DNA from: Cudoniella acicularis
Lineage: Eukaryota; Ascomycota; Leotiomycetes; Helotiales; Helotiaceae
DNA length: 17,154 nt
NCBI GenBank assembly: GCA_013054445.1
Contig: JAAMPI010001242.1
Coordinates: forward strand, 1-17,154
Direction: 5' to 3'
This document shows, piece by piece, positions 8,146 to 17,154 of the stretch. The notes beneath the pieces were generated by a model. The model was given only the letters and a program-made list of their open reading frames with translations, was not told the origin of the DNA and made no database searches. The translations under genes and the position numbers were made by a program. Positions within the stretch are counted from its first letter, which is position 1. Every line of letters starts with the position of its first letter.

Positions 8146-9994
8146 GCCTAAAGGGAACCTTGATTTGCTGGATAAGCGAGTGATTTGGCGATCTTGCCCG
8201 TGTATATTATCCAATCTCCTTTCCATTTGATGCCCACTCATCTCTTAATATATATATTGCATTCTGCCCTAGCGTGTTTCAATGTGATTAGTTCGGGCTC
8301 GATCGAAATTGCAGCAACACCAATCGGGATAATCTCAGGTTGCCTGAGAACTTTTCATGACTGATCTATGGGATATTGGATCACTAAGTATTACCACCAA
8401 TTTGAAATTTCGTTCGCGTGAAAAAGGAGCCGCGAAATTTCGTAATTGTGTACCAACACTGATTCTGAACCTCAACCGTAGATTCATCTTTCTGACATTT
8501 TACCGCTATTGATCGCCTCCTTGGATAGTGTCTGCTGGATTTCATAACTCAAGTCCCTGAATAAATAAATTGCTTCGGTTGTTGGGTGGTGCCTAATAGA
8601 AAATCGTATGAAACACTTCAAAATAAAAGAATAATGACGAAATTAAAAGACTGCACAATTGATTAGACGAGACACGAAGAGCAAGGGAATCCTTTTATTT
8701 GATTCTTAACGATATCTCGTCAATTTAGAGTGCTCATTATTTGAAGTGCTGTGGGTGAACGTGTGGCACGGACCCCGCTACCAACGAAAAGTCAAAGGAA
8801 TAAAATTTATATTTGGCCCCTATATCGTTTAGAAGACAGCTTAAAGACAATGATGTTAAATTACCCGATTCTCCTTTTCTGCGTCGCTTTAATAAACAAA
8901 ACAAGTTCAGTGCAAAATTCCGTGACCCACACAGTCACTTCGTCAACCATGTGAAGTTGTATGAAAACACTTCAAAATTCCGAAGCCTTTAAACTTGGAT
9001 AAAAGAAAACAATTTAAATATAGAAACTCTTAAAAGAATTCTGTAGTCTTTACTTAAGCAGATTTATATACTTATTAGCAGCCATTTAGTTCTTTTAAAG
9101 TGTTTCTTTATGATCTCGCTTAGAAGCCAACTTACGATGCGTGAGAGAGAAGAAAAAGTGTTTCTGAAACAGTTTTGCTTCTCAAAAAGAAAAGCTTCCT
9201 AAACAGTATTTAAAATATCTTAAAAATTAAGCTGGGGTAGAAAGTGTAGGACAATTTGAAAAATTCGAAGGGAGTCGCACCAATGGCAATGCAGCTCTCA
9301 TATTACCCACCCAACAACGTCCAATGGCATTTAGGAAATTTCTACTGAGTCTAGCTTAGTGCATTTAAGCTGGCGGCTTGTAAGTCTTACCAAGGGCCGG
9401 TAACCCTTTGGAACTATTAATATCATTTTCTGTAATCTCTATTCTTTGCCACCTCAGCCTATCTAACAATTGGATGAAATGCACGAATGTAACAAAGATA
9501 TTTACTGACTGGCTGCTTGATTTCCCGATGTGTATAGATCACGGGAGCGGATATAGATTGGCATGGGAGGTCATGGCAAAGTGGTGTGGGGCAAATACTA
9601 CAACGTAGTGGGGTTAAACTTGTGTCACACTCCCTGATACTGTACTTGAAAGGTACTTCGCAGCAGCAACCATTATTCCCACGAGGTCGTAGCTGTTAAG
9701 ATATGACCCAATGGCAAGCACCTATCAATTAACCATAGAGGATAAATTAAAGTAGTCATCGATTTACATCTCCCTATGCCGGTATTTAATGATTGGAACT
9801 TGTTTGCAATCAATTCTTCCATATATTAAGTGGATATTAAATTACGGCAGTTTATTCTATACAACATTCAAATCCTGATATACTGGGCCTCACTTTATTA
9901 AGGTTCTTCTTTCCAACTTCTTTTTTCCACTTTTATTTTCATCGTACGATATTTCCTCAAACGACCTATTATTACTCTATTGTACTGTACTAAT
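8146..9994. other. Gene-poor AT-rich region
   Basis: About 1.85 kb with no supported gene. Two short plus frames (8751-8954, 9408-9608) have no recognisable features. The word GAAACACTT or its complement recurs (near 8612, 9099 and 9158), and a longer near-repeat, TATGAAACACTTCAAAAT, occurs near 8609 and, with one extra A, near 8960. Two CGAAATTTCG-like words lie near 8405-8445. This may be decayed repeat DNA; nothing more can be said. The last 150 bases are pyrimidine-rich and probably the promoter and leader of the DUF1996 gene. Confidence 0.45.
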
Positions 9995-11044
9995 ATGCGC
10001 GTTTCCGGACCTCTTCTCCTGGCAGGGGCTGCCACTGCCCTCACGGACATTGAGCATAAGCCCTTCATGCGCAAGAATATTGATCCTCTCGTCTCCCCGG
10101 GTTTATACAGATCGCATATGCACTCATTCTATGGCTCCGATGCGATTACCAAGGACTTACCGACAAGTGCGGAGTTACAAAAAGGGTGCCCTTCCGGGGA
10201 AAACCCGAACGATCTCTCTATCTACTGTATGAAACCGGTCCTTCCTGTTTTGATATCAACATTTTTTCTGGGAACTGATAAAAATTTCTAGGGGCACCCA
10301 CCCTCTACCATGTGGATGGAGACAACTACACCGAAATTTATCCCGCCACCTTCAAGACCTACTACGAAAACATCGACAAGGCAGAAACCCCATTTCCCCA
10401 AGACTTCCACGCCATTGCTGGCAATGCCGCAGCGCAAACCCAAGCCGATATCGACGAAAAGATCACCGCTATCACCTGGTGGTGCGATGCCGGGCCTGAA
10501 GACAGGGACAGTAGACCTCGAGCTGCGTTCCCACGGGTGACCTGCAGCGCGCACATGCAAGCTATTCTCCGCTTTCCAGACTGTGTTGATCCCAATAAGA
10601 TCACGGATTATACTTATGCTGCAGCGAACGGGGGTCGCTGCCCCGCTGGTATGAAAAGAATGCCATCTTTGCGATTTTCAATTCGATATGATACACGCAA
10701 GGCGATTCCGCAGGGTTGGTCTGGTGTTCCACCGTTTAAGTTGGCATGTGGACAGGTAAGCATCCGACTATTTATTCTTATTCTGTCTTGGCATACGAAT
10801 TTACTCATGCTGTCGAAAGATTGGCGATGGATATTGCTTTCACGGGGATTTTATTAATGGGTGGTTTGACGATGCTGCGAAGAACATGTTGCAAGCAAAG
10901 GGTCAAACATTCATGAGGATTGATGGGGCCCACGGGAACGGAAAGCAGTATAGCTCCTGTAAGGCGAAGGATGCAGATCCTGAACATGGGACTAGCGATT
11001 ATAAGAAGAGTCTAGAGATGATGGGACATACTCCTCCTCGCTGA
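9995..11044 (+). CDS. Secreted DUF1996 domain protein
   Basis: Exons 9995-10226, 10292-10755 and 10820-11044 give 306 aa. Intron 1 (65 nt, GTATGA...CTAG, branch CTGAT) splits a Trp codon and restores the family's YW-x-P-x-LY motif (SIYWAPTLYH). Intron 2 (64 nt, GTAAGC...AAAG) is in phase 0 and joins LACGQ to IGDGYCFHGDF. The start is the ATG at 9995; the frame extends five codons upstream only to a TTG. Residues 1-17 (MRVSGPLLLAGAATALT) form a signal peptide. The DUF1996 hallmarks are IDPLVSPG followed by SHMHSFYGSD (His41, His43), W-W-C, RFPDCVD, CPAGMKRMPSL and FHGDFINGW (His240). Cysteines are numerous, as expected for an extracellular protein. The domain's function is unknown; the conserved His/Asp residues hint at metal binding or catalysis. 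No WSC or chitin-binding domain follows. No partner gene is evident nearby. Confidence 0.9.
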
Positions 11045-11297
11045 GTTCCGGGTGGCATAAGGGTCGTTTCTTCACTGTTTGGTTAACCATTCCTAAGTGT
11101 TTAATCATTTTTAGTTCATGTAATAAGTTTTTGAAAGGGGATTTCGTAGATATGAAAGGTATTCTTGTCTATCCAAGTAAAGCTGGAATCAAGGTATGAT
11201 GTGGTAGAGCCCCGATATATGGCCACCCACCAGAGACACTTTTACATAGAAGAGCATTGGTTGTAGACGACTTCCCCTATCCCTAGCCCTGTGCAAG

Positions 11298-12529
11298 TCA
11301 AGCCTTAGTATCCACCTCCATAAACTCCACTACAACATTGTCAAAACAATCCTTAAGCCCATCATTCAATTTCTCCTTCTTCTCTATTTCATCACAGTTT
11401 ATCAAGGCAGCTCTCTTGAACTTGACCGTGCCCCATGTACCTGAATCACTTCTAGATTCTTCAGATGCGACAAAGCTTTTCTTGCTAGTCCTTATCTTCC
11501 CAAGCTCCGTAGTAATGACAAATAGTACATGGGATCCAGTCATTATCCTCTCCTTCGAAGGGACAATTGGCCAAGAGTTTCGTAACTGCAGCCAGACGGG
11601 TGACTTTTCCTGCGATTCTCTTCGAAATAGGAAGATGGTTCGGACCAACGAGCGAAGGATTCTTGATTCTCCAATCGTAAACAACTTTTTCCTCCTCCGG
11701 TAGACTATCCCAATTCCGACTGCGCAAGTCGAGATTGATATTTATGAACATATTGTCAGTTTTGAAATTGAACTAGAATCTAGCTTTGGCATTGTTACGC
11801 AAATGGATGAGCTCATAGCCACCCCTCAAAGCCTCGGAACGTGATTCTTGACAAGCATGTAGACTACCAAAAATACGAATTGGGTTCACGAGCTCCCATC
11901 TTCCGGAAAAGAAAGAGCGACCCTCGACATCATCTATGCCAAGATATGTGTCCCAGAGAATATTGTAGCTGGTGTGTATCATTTGAGGGTTCGGAAGCGC
12001 AAAACCCCAGATCTTGCGTCGGAGCTCGGTGGCAAGGCGTAAAAAGGGATGGAAGGTTGTGTATGTCTCATCCTGTCGTGGTTTGGAAGGGTTTTCGAGT
12101 TTGCGAGCGGGCTGGCTGCAACGATTGTTGGGATTTGATGTTCGTCTTTGGTATCGGATTCAGAATCAGAGTAAGAATCACGAAGGTCAGTAGAAGCCTT
12201 ATCCATAGCTGGGTTAAGATTTGAGTTTTTCTCGATCTCCCGGCTTTCAGCATCGGAACGAACATATTCGCTACTTTCAATCGATGTGAGAACCACCTCG
12301 GGTTCTGGAGACGCAATCACGTGAGAGCCTGAAATTGGACTCATTTCCGGGTTTGTGTCGGAGTTTATTTGTGTCTCAATGACAAGGTCCTGAAGTTGAG
12401 ATATAATCTTGCTATCATTAAAGGAGCCTGGTACCGGTTCCAGAATAGGCCGACATCGTGTTAGTAGTTGTTGGTATGAGCGAAGTCGAAAAAGAACTTA
12501 CGATGGGAGCGCCGTAGCAACTGTCGCAT
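11298..12529 (-). pseudogene. 2EXR-domain protein, broken
   Basis: A 2EXR-family protein, a large fungal group of unknown function. A likely 28-base first exon starts at ATG 12529-12527; a 74-nt intron (12501-12428, GTAAGT donor, CTAAC branch, CCAG acceptor) leads in phase into an acidic, Ser-rich N-terminal frame that runs to 11979. The 2EXR core sits in another frame: TFHPFLRLATELRRKIWGFA near 12059-12000, then LHACQESRSEALRGGYEL, FNFKTDN and LDLRSRNWDS. The frames change between about 12160 and 12060. A TAG at 11773-11775 interrupts ARF-FNFKTDN, where relatives usually have Tyr. The C-terminal block (LFVITTELGKIRTSKKS, then VKFKRA and a charged helix ending FMEVDTKA) lies in a third frame, so a second shift falls within about 11690-11490. 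No intron with good sites explains either shift. With most of the family pattern intact, the decay looks recent. A TATATAAG at 12763-12770 and CT-rich leader suggest the old promoter; a leader intron (GTATGT near 12620) is possible. Confidence 0.8.
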
Positions 12530-12762
12530 TTTTATATTCCGGAGTCGGCAGATGTACCGTACTTGTTATTAGTTTTATGGATTATCGACAAAGTTAAAGC
12601 ACAGAAATTTCACATACATCTTGGCAAAAAGACCCAGGTATTCAGAATACCAAGCTTCAGGTTGTCAGAAAGCGTCTGTGAGAGTGGTTTGGGGATGTTG
12701 TCGAGGAAGAAGAGGCTGGGTTGGGGAAGGTGAGATAGAACGGAGTAGTTCAGAGTTGAGGC

Positions 12763-12770
12763 TTATATAC
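12763..12770 (-). promoter_or_regulatory. TATA box of the 2EXR pseudogene
   Basis: TATATAAG in minus orientation, followed by a long C/T-rich stretch typical of a fungal leader, about 235 bases before the proposed first ATG. A leader intron starting at a GTATGT near 12620 with a CTAAT and AACAAG about 55 bases later would shorten the leader. Confidence 0.4.
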
Positions 12771-12779
12771 TTCAAAGGG

Positions 12780-13134
12780 AATTCGAACGCGCTAAACTAG
12801 CTTACGCATTTACTATATGACCCATCTTTGAATGGAAGTAAAGAACTTTTGAGATATTTCGGGGAATGCCTCATAAAAGTGAATCTCAGAAGAAGTGGAC
12901 GAGTTTGCGAGGCCTATACTCTTACAGGAGATGCGACAGACAATGTCAAGAACCTCGAAAAAGGCAATATAAGGCCGATCTCTGAACCTCTTATCTAGTT
13001 TAGCTACTGCTTCGCTTTTCAAGTGTTTCATGGGGCATCGCGGAACCCGCCTCCTACTTTCTTGCTATTCACTCTTCAATCGAGGGGATGTTAGAAGGCT
13101 CGCGTTACGGCTAACGATAACAATATTCAAGCGT
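12780..13134. other. Spacer with one weak 72-codon ORF
   Basis: A minus frame at 12813-13031 codes 72 residues beginning MKHLKSEAVAKLDKRF. It has no recognisable domain and no clear promoter, so it is not called as a gene. The stretch 13030-13080 resembles the tail of the repeat unit that follows (CCGCCTCCTACTTTCTTGC, TATTCACT), so a partial fifth copy may lie here. Confidence 0.3.
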
Positions 13135-13790
13135 TTTGTTGCACGTCGCAGCTCGGCGAATATGCTAGCGTCATTGCTAGCACATGCTTGAAGACACATA
13201 CAGCCTATAGCTTGTCGTCCCCCACCCTCTTCTCTTCCTTGAGCTTCCTCAGACCTCGGCTTCTATGCTGCTATTCACCATTATAGAACTTCAGGCGATT
13301 TTCAAATTTTGTTGCATACCGCAGCTCAGCGAATATGCTAGCGTTTTGCTAGCGCATTTTCAATCGACCCGTAGCAAACAGGTCATCGTCCCCTACTCTC
13401 ATCACTTGGCTTACAACTTACTCGACTTCTGCCTTCTACTTACTGCACTAGAACCTCAAATAAAAATTAAAAGCCTTGTTGCACATCGCAACTCGATATA
13501 TGCGCTAGCGTACTTTTAATATTTAACCGACTATAACCCGCTTGTCGTCCCGTACCCTTCCCTTCCCTTGCTTCCTTTGTTTCCGCTCTGTCATTCACTA
13601 CAACATGATTGTATACCAGTTTCAAAGATTTGTTGCACAGAGCAGCTCGGCGAATATGCTAACGTCCATCCTAGCGCGCTTTTAAACTTCAACCAACAAG
13701 AGTGCGCTTCTCGATTCGTCCCCCACCTTCTTCTTTACCTGGGGAGCTTCCTCGGCTTCCGTCAATCATCTAGTGCACAACAAGCTTGAA
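13135..13790. repeat. Four degenerate tandem repeats of about 155-173 bp
   Basis: Four copies start with TTTGTTGCAC-like words at 13135, 13308, 13475 and 13629 (spacings 173, 167 and 154). Each continues with GCAGCTCGGCGAATATGCTA and GCG, then a second TAGC word, a stretch rich in AACC/ATTT, then CGTCCCCCACC, CTTCTTC and TCCTC-GCTTC, and a tail with TATTCAC or TCATTCAC. Copy 3 is the most diverged at its head (CAACTCGATATATGCGCTAG). Copies 1 and 2 hold two GCTAGC or TGCTAGCG palindromic words each, 11-12 bases apart. No long frame crosses the array. It is a minisatellite-like array of unknown function. It lies between the 2EXR pseudogene and the peptidase gene. Confidence 0.8.
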
Positions 13791-14060
13791 AATTAATGGG
13801 AAGCAATTTTAATATTCTATATGTCTAAAGATACATGTACAACAAATTCGGTACTTGGAACCAAAGGAAGGCAAAAGCATGAGTTTCGTATAAAGAAACG
13901 CCGGTCATGGCAAGAAGATTATTTCCCCTCCCAGCAACACACCAAGTATCCGATTCGTTGTAACCACACAGCCAAAGTATCCCACCATCCATTCCATGTT
14001 ATTTGAAGCTCCTCCCCGGGTCAAGAGATTTATGCCTTGTCAAATACCCAGGATTCCTCT
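13791..14060. other. 3' spacer of the peptidase gene
   Basis: No gene supported. Short plus frames here and at 13996-14352 are antisense shadows of the last peptidase exon or chance. This interval probably contains the peptidase 3' untranslated region (minus strand). Confidence 0.4.
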
Positions 14061-16163
14061 TCAGGCACGCTTCCCCTCCCTCAAACCTTTCATGCCTCTC
14101 CGGATCTTCGCCCAATCCTCAGTGTGTCGCTTCCCCTCTTTCAACCCATTCGAAATCGTGACGTTGAAAGGCCCTGCTTCTAGCGCACAGAAGTTGTCTT
14201 TTCCTGGCAGGGTCCCGTTCTGGAAGAAAGCATTCACTTTGGCAAAGGCACACTTGTTCAAGGGTCCGAAGGAGGTGTGCTTTGCAAGTTTTCAGCTTTT
14301 GTTTCGGGCGAAAAGAGGTAAAGAGACAGTAGAGGGCAAAAATGGGAGGTAAGACTTACACCTGTGCCATCGATAGTAAGAAGCTGAGAATTATTAAACA
14401 AGCGAGTTCCCAATTGACCGCTAAATTTTGTTAGCAACGATTGCAGAGAGAAAAGTAAGAGGGAAGTACCCAGAGATTGGCGTGATCGGGTCTAGGGTGT
14501 TGCTGACGAAGAGGATAGGATTTTTGGTGGAAGCGCCGAATTTGCCTGGTTTTGTGAGTATTAAAGGGTGTGAATGATAGGTCGGAAGTATATGTACCTG
14601 TGAACCTCTCTACTGCTTTTATTGACCATCCCGTACAACCCACTCTTAAGGCAGAAATATATTCCCCAGATGTAAAACTTTCTTGCTCAAGGTTCTTTAT
14701 GCTCTCGGAGAGATCTTCCAATGTTTGATTGAAGAGGACATTGCCTGAATCTGAGCAACCAACTCCATACGACCATTCCGTATTTGCTCCAATGGTAATA
14801 TTTTGGCCAACGAGGTCTTCAATTTGTTGGAGACCTTGGGCAGTACTATTTCGAGAGATTTGCTCGAGAATTATGAGGACCTGAGCTAGTTGTGGGAAGT
14901 TGGCGATTGGAGAATAAGCAGTAGATCGAGTATAAAACTTCAGACCTTCTAACGCTAAAGAAATCGTTGAGGCGTTCGCCCAATTCTGATCGAATGCTTT
15001 CTGCGCGTCAAGGCGTCCAACAGTTTGCTCGAAGCGAAGGAAGATGTCGTGGGCTGTAGTTCCTGTGTAGTATGCGCAAAGTGCCGGCCCAGCGAGGTGA
15101 CAATAAGCAAAAAATGTTGAAAAGACTTCATCAGAGAACTCAAGAACTGTGAGGTATTCTCCAGAGGTGTAGTCATCGGCATGCACGACTCCATCCAGAA
15201 TAACACGGCCAACTCTGTCTGGAAACAAGGATGCAAAAGTTTGCCCGATAACTGTGCCGTAACTGACGCCCCAGTACTTCAACAAGGAAGGATCCTGAAC
15301 CCCTTTGGCCTCATCACTTCTAGAATACGCATCCAGAATACTGATCATATCTTGGACGACAACTTTGGTGCTCATATGTGGACCAGCACCATTTGGACCT
15401 CCTATCAGACTTTGACATGTAGCACCTAGTTCTTTGTCGAATTCAAAGGCGTCCTCAAAGAATTTTTGAGGTAGGCTAGACCCGTAAAGCTTATCATCGC
15501 GATTTAGTGATCGCTTTGAAATCCCAGGTATTGGTGTGAGTGAAGAGGAGCAACTCGCCGCTGGAATGCTGAATTGTATTCCACGTGGTTCCCAGGCCAC
15601 AATATCGAAGTTTGGCCCGACAATAGATGCAAACTGGGCTCCATCCTGGAAGACCTCTTCTATACCAGATCCGCCAGGCCCGCCAGGATTTATCAAGATC
15701 ATTCCTTTGGAGGGCTGTTGTGTAGCTGGGTATTTCATTAAAGGCACATGTGCTCTGGAACCGTTGGGTAACAGGTAATCTAGTGGGACCTTGAGTTTCT
15801 GTCAGCGGCTCGTTTTCTGACAATTCTGTATACCCAAACTGCTCAGGCAAGGTGTAGATGGTATCCAGTTTCGAATATTTTGCAGCTGCGGCACTTTCAC
15901 AGGTGGGAAATTTTATACATACATCGAGGACTGTACAAAAGAATCCGGATACACATGGTTGCCAAACAATTTCCGTAGAGGGAGAAATCTAAGATTTAGT
16001 TAGTTCTGAGGCACAAATCATCTTTGTAGGGGTAACCGACTTTCAAGAACGTATCGTCTGGTATGGCTGGTGTGCTGGTATTGGTGGCTCGACGACCGAC
16101 AGCAAAATTCGCTGCAACCGTAGTGACGAGCGACAAAGCTGGAAAACTATTGCGGAAGAGCAT
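14061..16163 (-). CDS. Secreted serine peptidase, S33/TAP-like
   Basis: Alpha/beta-hydrolase peptidase of the tripeptidyl/prolyl aminopeptidase type, with an N-terminal hydrolase fold and a C-terminal TAP-like domain; expected to trim peptides outside the cell. Six exons: 16163-16041, 15988-15923, 15789-14598, 14545-14470, 14420-14360 and 14279-14061, 578 aa. Introns are 52, 133, 52, 49 and 80 nt; all junctions keep frame and rebuild family motifs, e.g. FFCTVLD joined to VPLDY, and DGTG joined to HTSFGP. The first 26 residues (MLFRNSFPALSLVTTVAANF onward) form a signal peptide; the ATG has an ideal ACCACC context. Motifs: IVWQPC, oxyanion loop NPGGPGGSG (97-105), DIVAWEPRG, nucleophile elbow GVSYG (Ser239), acid in LDPITP (Asp479), GHTSF (His507). 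The triad is complete. Many N-glycosylation sequons support secretion. The first donor is weak (GTCGGT); the other ends are good. The same frame is open 54 codons upstream to an ATG at 16325, a less likely start. Confidence 0.93.
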
Positions 16164-16300
16164 GGTGGTAAATGGTAACGTTGCGGCAATGGCCGGTGTT
16201 ATTGAAAATGGGCAATTGAAGGAGAATGCGTAAAGTAGAAGAGGTAGCAATGAGAAAAAGTCCCGGAAAGATGGCACAAATAAATCGAAAAGACCCCCAT

Positions 16301-16310
16301 TACTTATACA
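16301..16310 (-). promoter_or_regulatory. TATA-like element of the peptidase gene
   Basis: TGTATAAGTA in minus orientation, about 140 bases before the ATG at 16163, followed by a pyrimidine-rich leader. An upstream ATG at 16325 would lie before this element, which argues for the downstream start. Confidence 0.35.
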
Positions 16311-16325
16311 AAGTAAAAAGCGCAT

Positions 16326-17019
16326 TGAGGTGAACAGATTAATCGCGCGCTGGAGTCCAAATCTGCCTTCATCACATCTTACCTAGACCTCTACCTTGCT
16401 TCGTGCCTCAAGGTAGTGGTCAGGGGGGCCTTGTGAGCGTACGGACCAGCCAATCGCCATCTGCATTGTCCGGGTGTGAATAAGCCGGAAGCGAAATCAC
16501 CGGTTAGGACCGCACAGCCGCATACCACGATGTCCAAACGACAGAACCTCTCATGTACTGTGCGCTTGATGAATTCGTATGCGATGCAATTTGTAGGTAT
16601 GAGGTATTACGTTGTGGCGTAGTCTAGGACGACGCGTTGCAAGTTCGAGGCTCAAAGGATATTGTTGAAGGAAGATGCGGATGCAAGGGAAACGAAAGCT
16701 TGTCTTGGCACGCTAATAAGGCCGTAGTGGATTCCTAGCACTAGTGTAGTAGGGTCTTGATGACTAATATATATAGGTGAGTTGGCGGTGGCAGAAAAAG
16801 GGGAGAAATCAGACAGAAACTGCAACGTTTTCTGCCTTGATTGATTGATTAATTTATCCATGTACGTCCTGTATAAGTCAAAGACTATAGTAGGACGGCC
16901 AGGGGCCTCAGTCCCTGGAACCATGGCACAGAGTGGCCGTCTATAGTTGTACATGATTCTACCTAAAGATAGAATACTTCCAAGTATGGTGGTATCCTAT
17001 ATATCCTGAGTAGGCTGCG
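16326..17019. other. Upstream region of the peptidase, no gene seen
   Basis: About 700 bases. The first third is GC-richer (16420-16540) and may be promoter. A 100-codon minus frame at 16652-16954 (MYNYRRPLCAM...) has no recognised feature, no signal and no splice partner, so it is not called. No tRNA-like cloverleaf was seen. Confidence 0.35.
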
Positions 17020-17154
17020 TGATGGGTAGTGGGTAGTACCCATTACCCGCGGGTACCCACCACGGGTACTACCTACCCGTGGGTGGGTAGTGCCCGCGGG
17101 TGGGTATAGTTTCTCTTACTCCTATATGGGTACCGCGGGTACCCGTACTACATA
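17020..17154. repeat. GGGTAC/GGGTAG palindromic simple repeat
   Basis: Variants of GGGTA and its complement TACCC fill this stretch, with several GGGTACCC-like and CCCGCGGG palindromes. An inverted pair, GGGTAGTACCC at 17031-17041 and GGGTACTACC at 17064-17073, flanks a perfect ACCCGCGGGT palindrome at 17045-17054. The repeat reaches the last base of the window and probably continues. It differs from the TTAGGG telomere repeat of most filamentous fungi. Confidence 0.7.

Noticed and set aside
7885..8241. 118-codon minus frame overlapping the monooxygenase 3' end
   Set aside because: Antisense shadow of a well-supported gene with no features of its own.
10288..10560. Gly/Val-rich minus frame within the DUF1996 gene
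   Set aside because: Antisense shadow of exon 2 of the DUF1996 gene.
12409..12597. Plus frame of 62 codons
   Set aside because: Overlaps the first exon and intron of the 2EXR pseudogene on the other strand and has no domain.
15494..15850. 118-codon minus frame beginning MPEQFGYTEL as a separate gene or first exon
   Set aside because: Most of its start lies in peptidase intron 2 and the rest is exon 3 read in the wrong frame; splicing at 15922/15790 gives the family motif instead.
17020..17154. Telomere
   Set aside because: The unit is GGGTAC/GGGTAG with both orientations mixed, unlike a one-directional TTAGGG array.

Overview
The window is nuclear DNA of a filamentous ascomycete (Pezizomycotina; a leotiomycete-like fungus is my guess from how the glycosyltransferase and peptidase read, not something I could test). 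The reasons are short GT-AG introns of about 50-130 bases with CTAAC/CTGAC branch points, a 2EXR-family relic, a DUF1996 secreted protein, a fungal GT1 glycosyltransferase with a membrane-like tail and a TAP-like secreted peptidase, all set in long AT-rich spacers. Four genes are well supported and structurally complete. No rRNA, tRNA, CRISPR or complete transposon was seen. Layout from left to right: (1) 171-1184, minus: a Ser/Pro-rich unknown reading frame interrupted by a single in-frame TAA. (2) 2019-about 3390, minus: a candidate multi-exon gene of unknown function whose frame is kept open across four proposed short introns. (3) 3829-5611, minus: a three-exon GT1 UDP-glycosyltransferase of 530 aa whose first intron is 72 bases long and stop-free, and whose expected catalytic His is Arg. 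(4) 6847-8145, plus: a 432-aa intronless FAD monooxygenase, divergent from the glycosyltransferase across a 1.2-kb spacer that holds a CGG-rich island and an E-box. (5) 8146-9994: gene-poor AT-rich DNA. (6) 9995-11044, plus: a three-exon secreted DUF1996 protein of 306 aa. (7) 11298-12529, minus: a 2EXR-domain pseudogene with two frame changes and one TAG. (8) about 13135-13790: four degenerate copies of a 150-175-bp tandem repeat carrying GCTAGC motifs. (9) 14061-16163, minus: a six-exon secreted S33/TAP-like serine peptidase of 578 aa with the catalytic triad intact. (10) 17020-17154: a GGGTAC/GGGTAG palindromic simple repeat that runs off the window end. How the genes may work together: the only suggestive pair is the divergent glycosyltransferase and flavin monooxygenase. 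Hydroxylation of a small molecule followed by glycosylation is a common detoxification or secondary-metabolism logic, but the link here is inferred from adjacency only. The DUF1996 protein and the peptidase are both secreted and not evidently linked. I did not find a convincing new biological system. The most unusual observations are the active-site change and the frame-preserving intron in the glycosyltransferase, the recently broken genes, the tandem repeat array and the unrecognised spliced gene at 2.0-3.4 kb.
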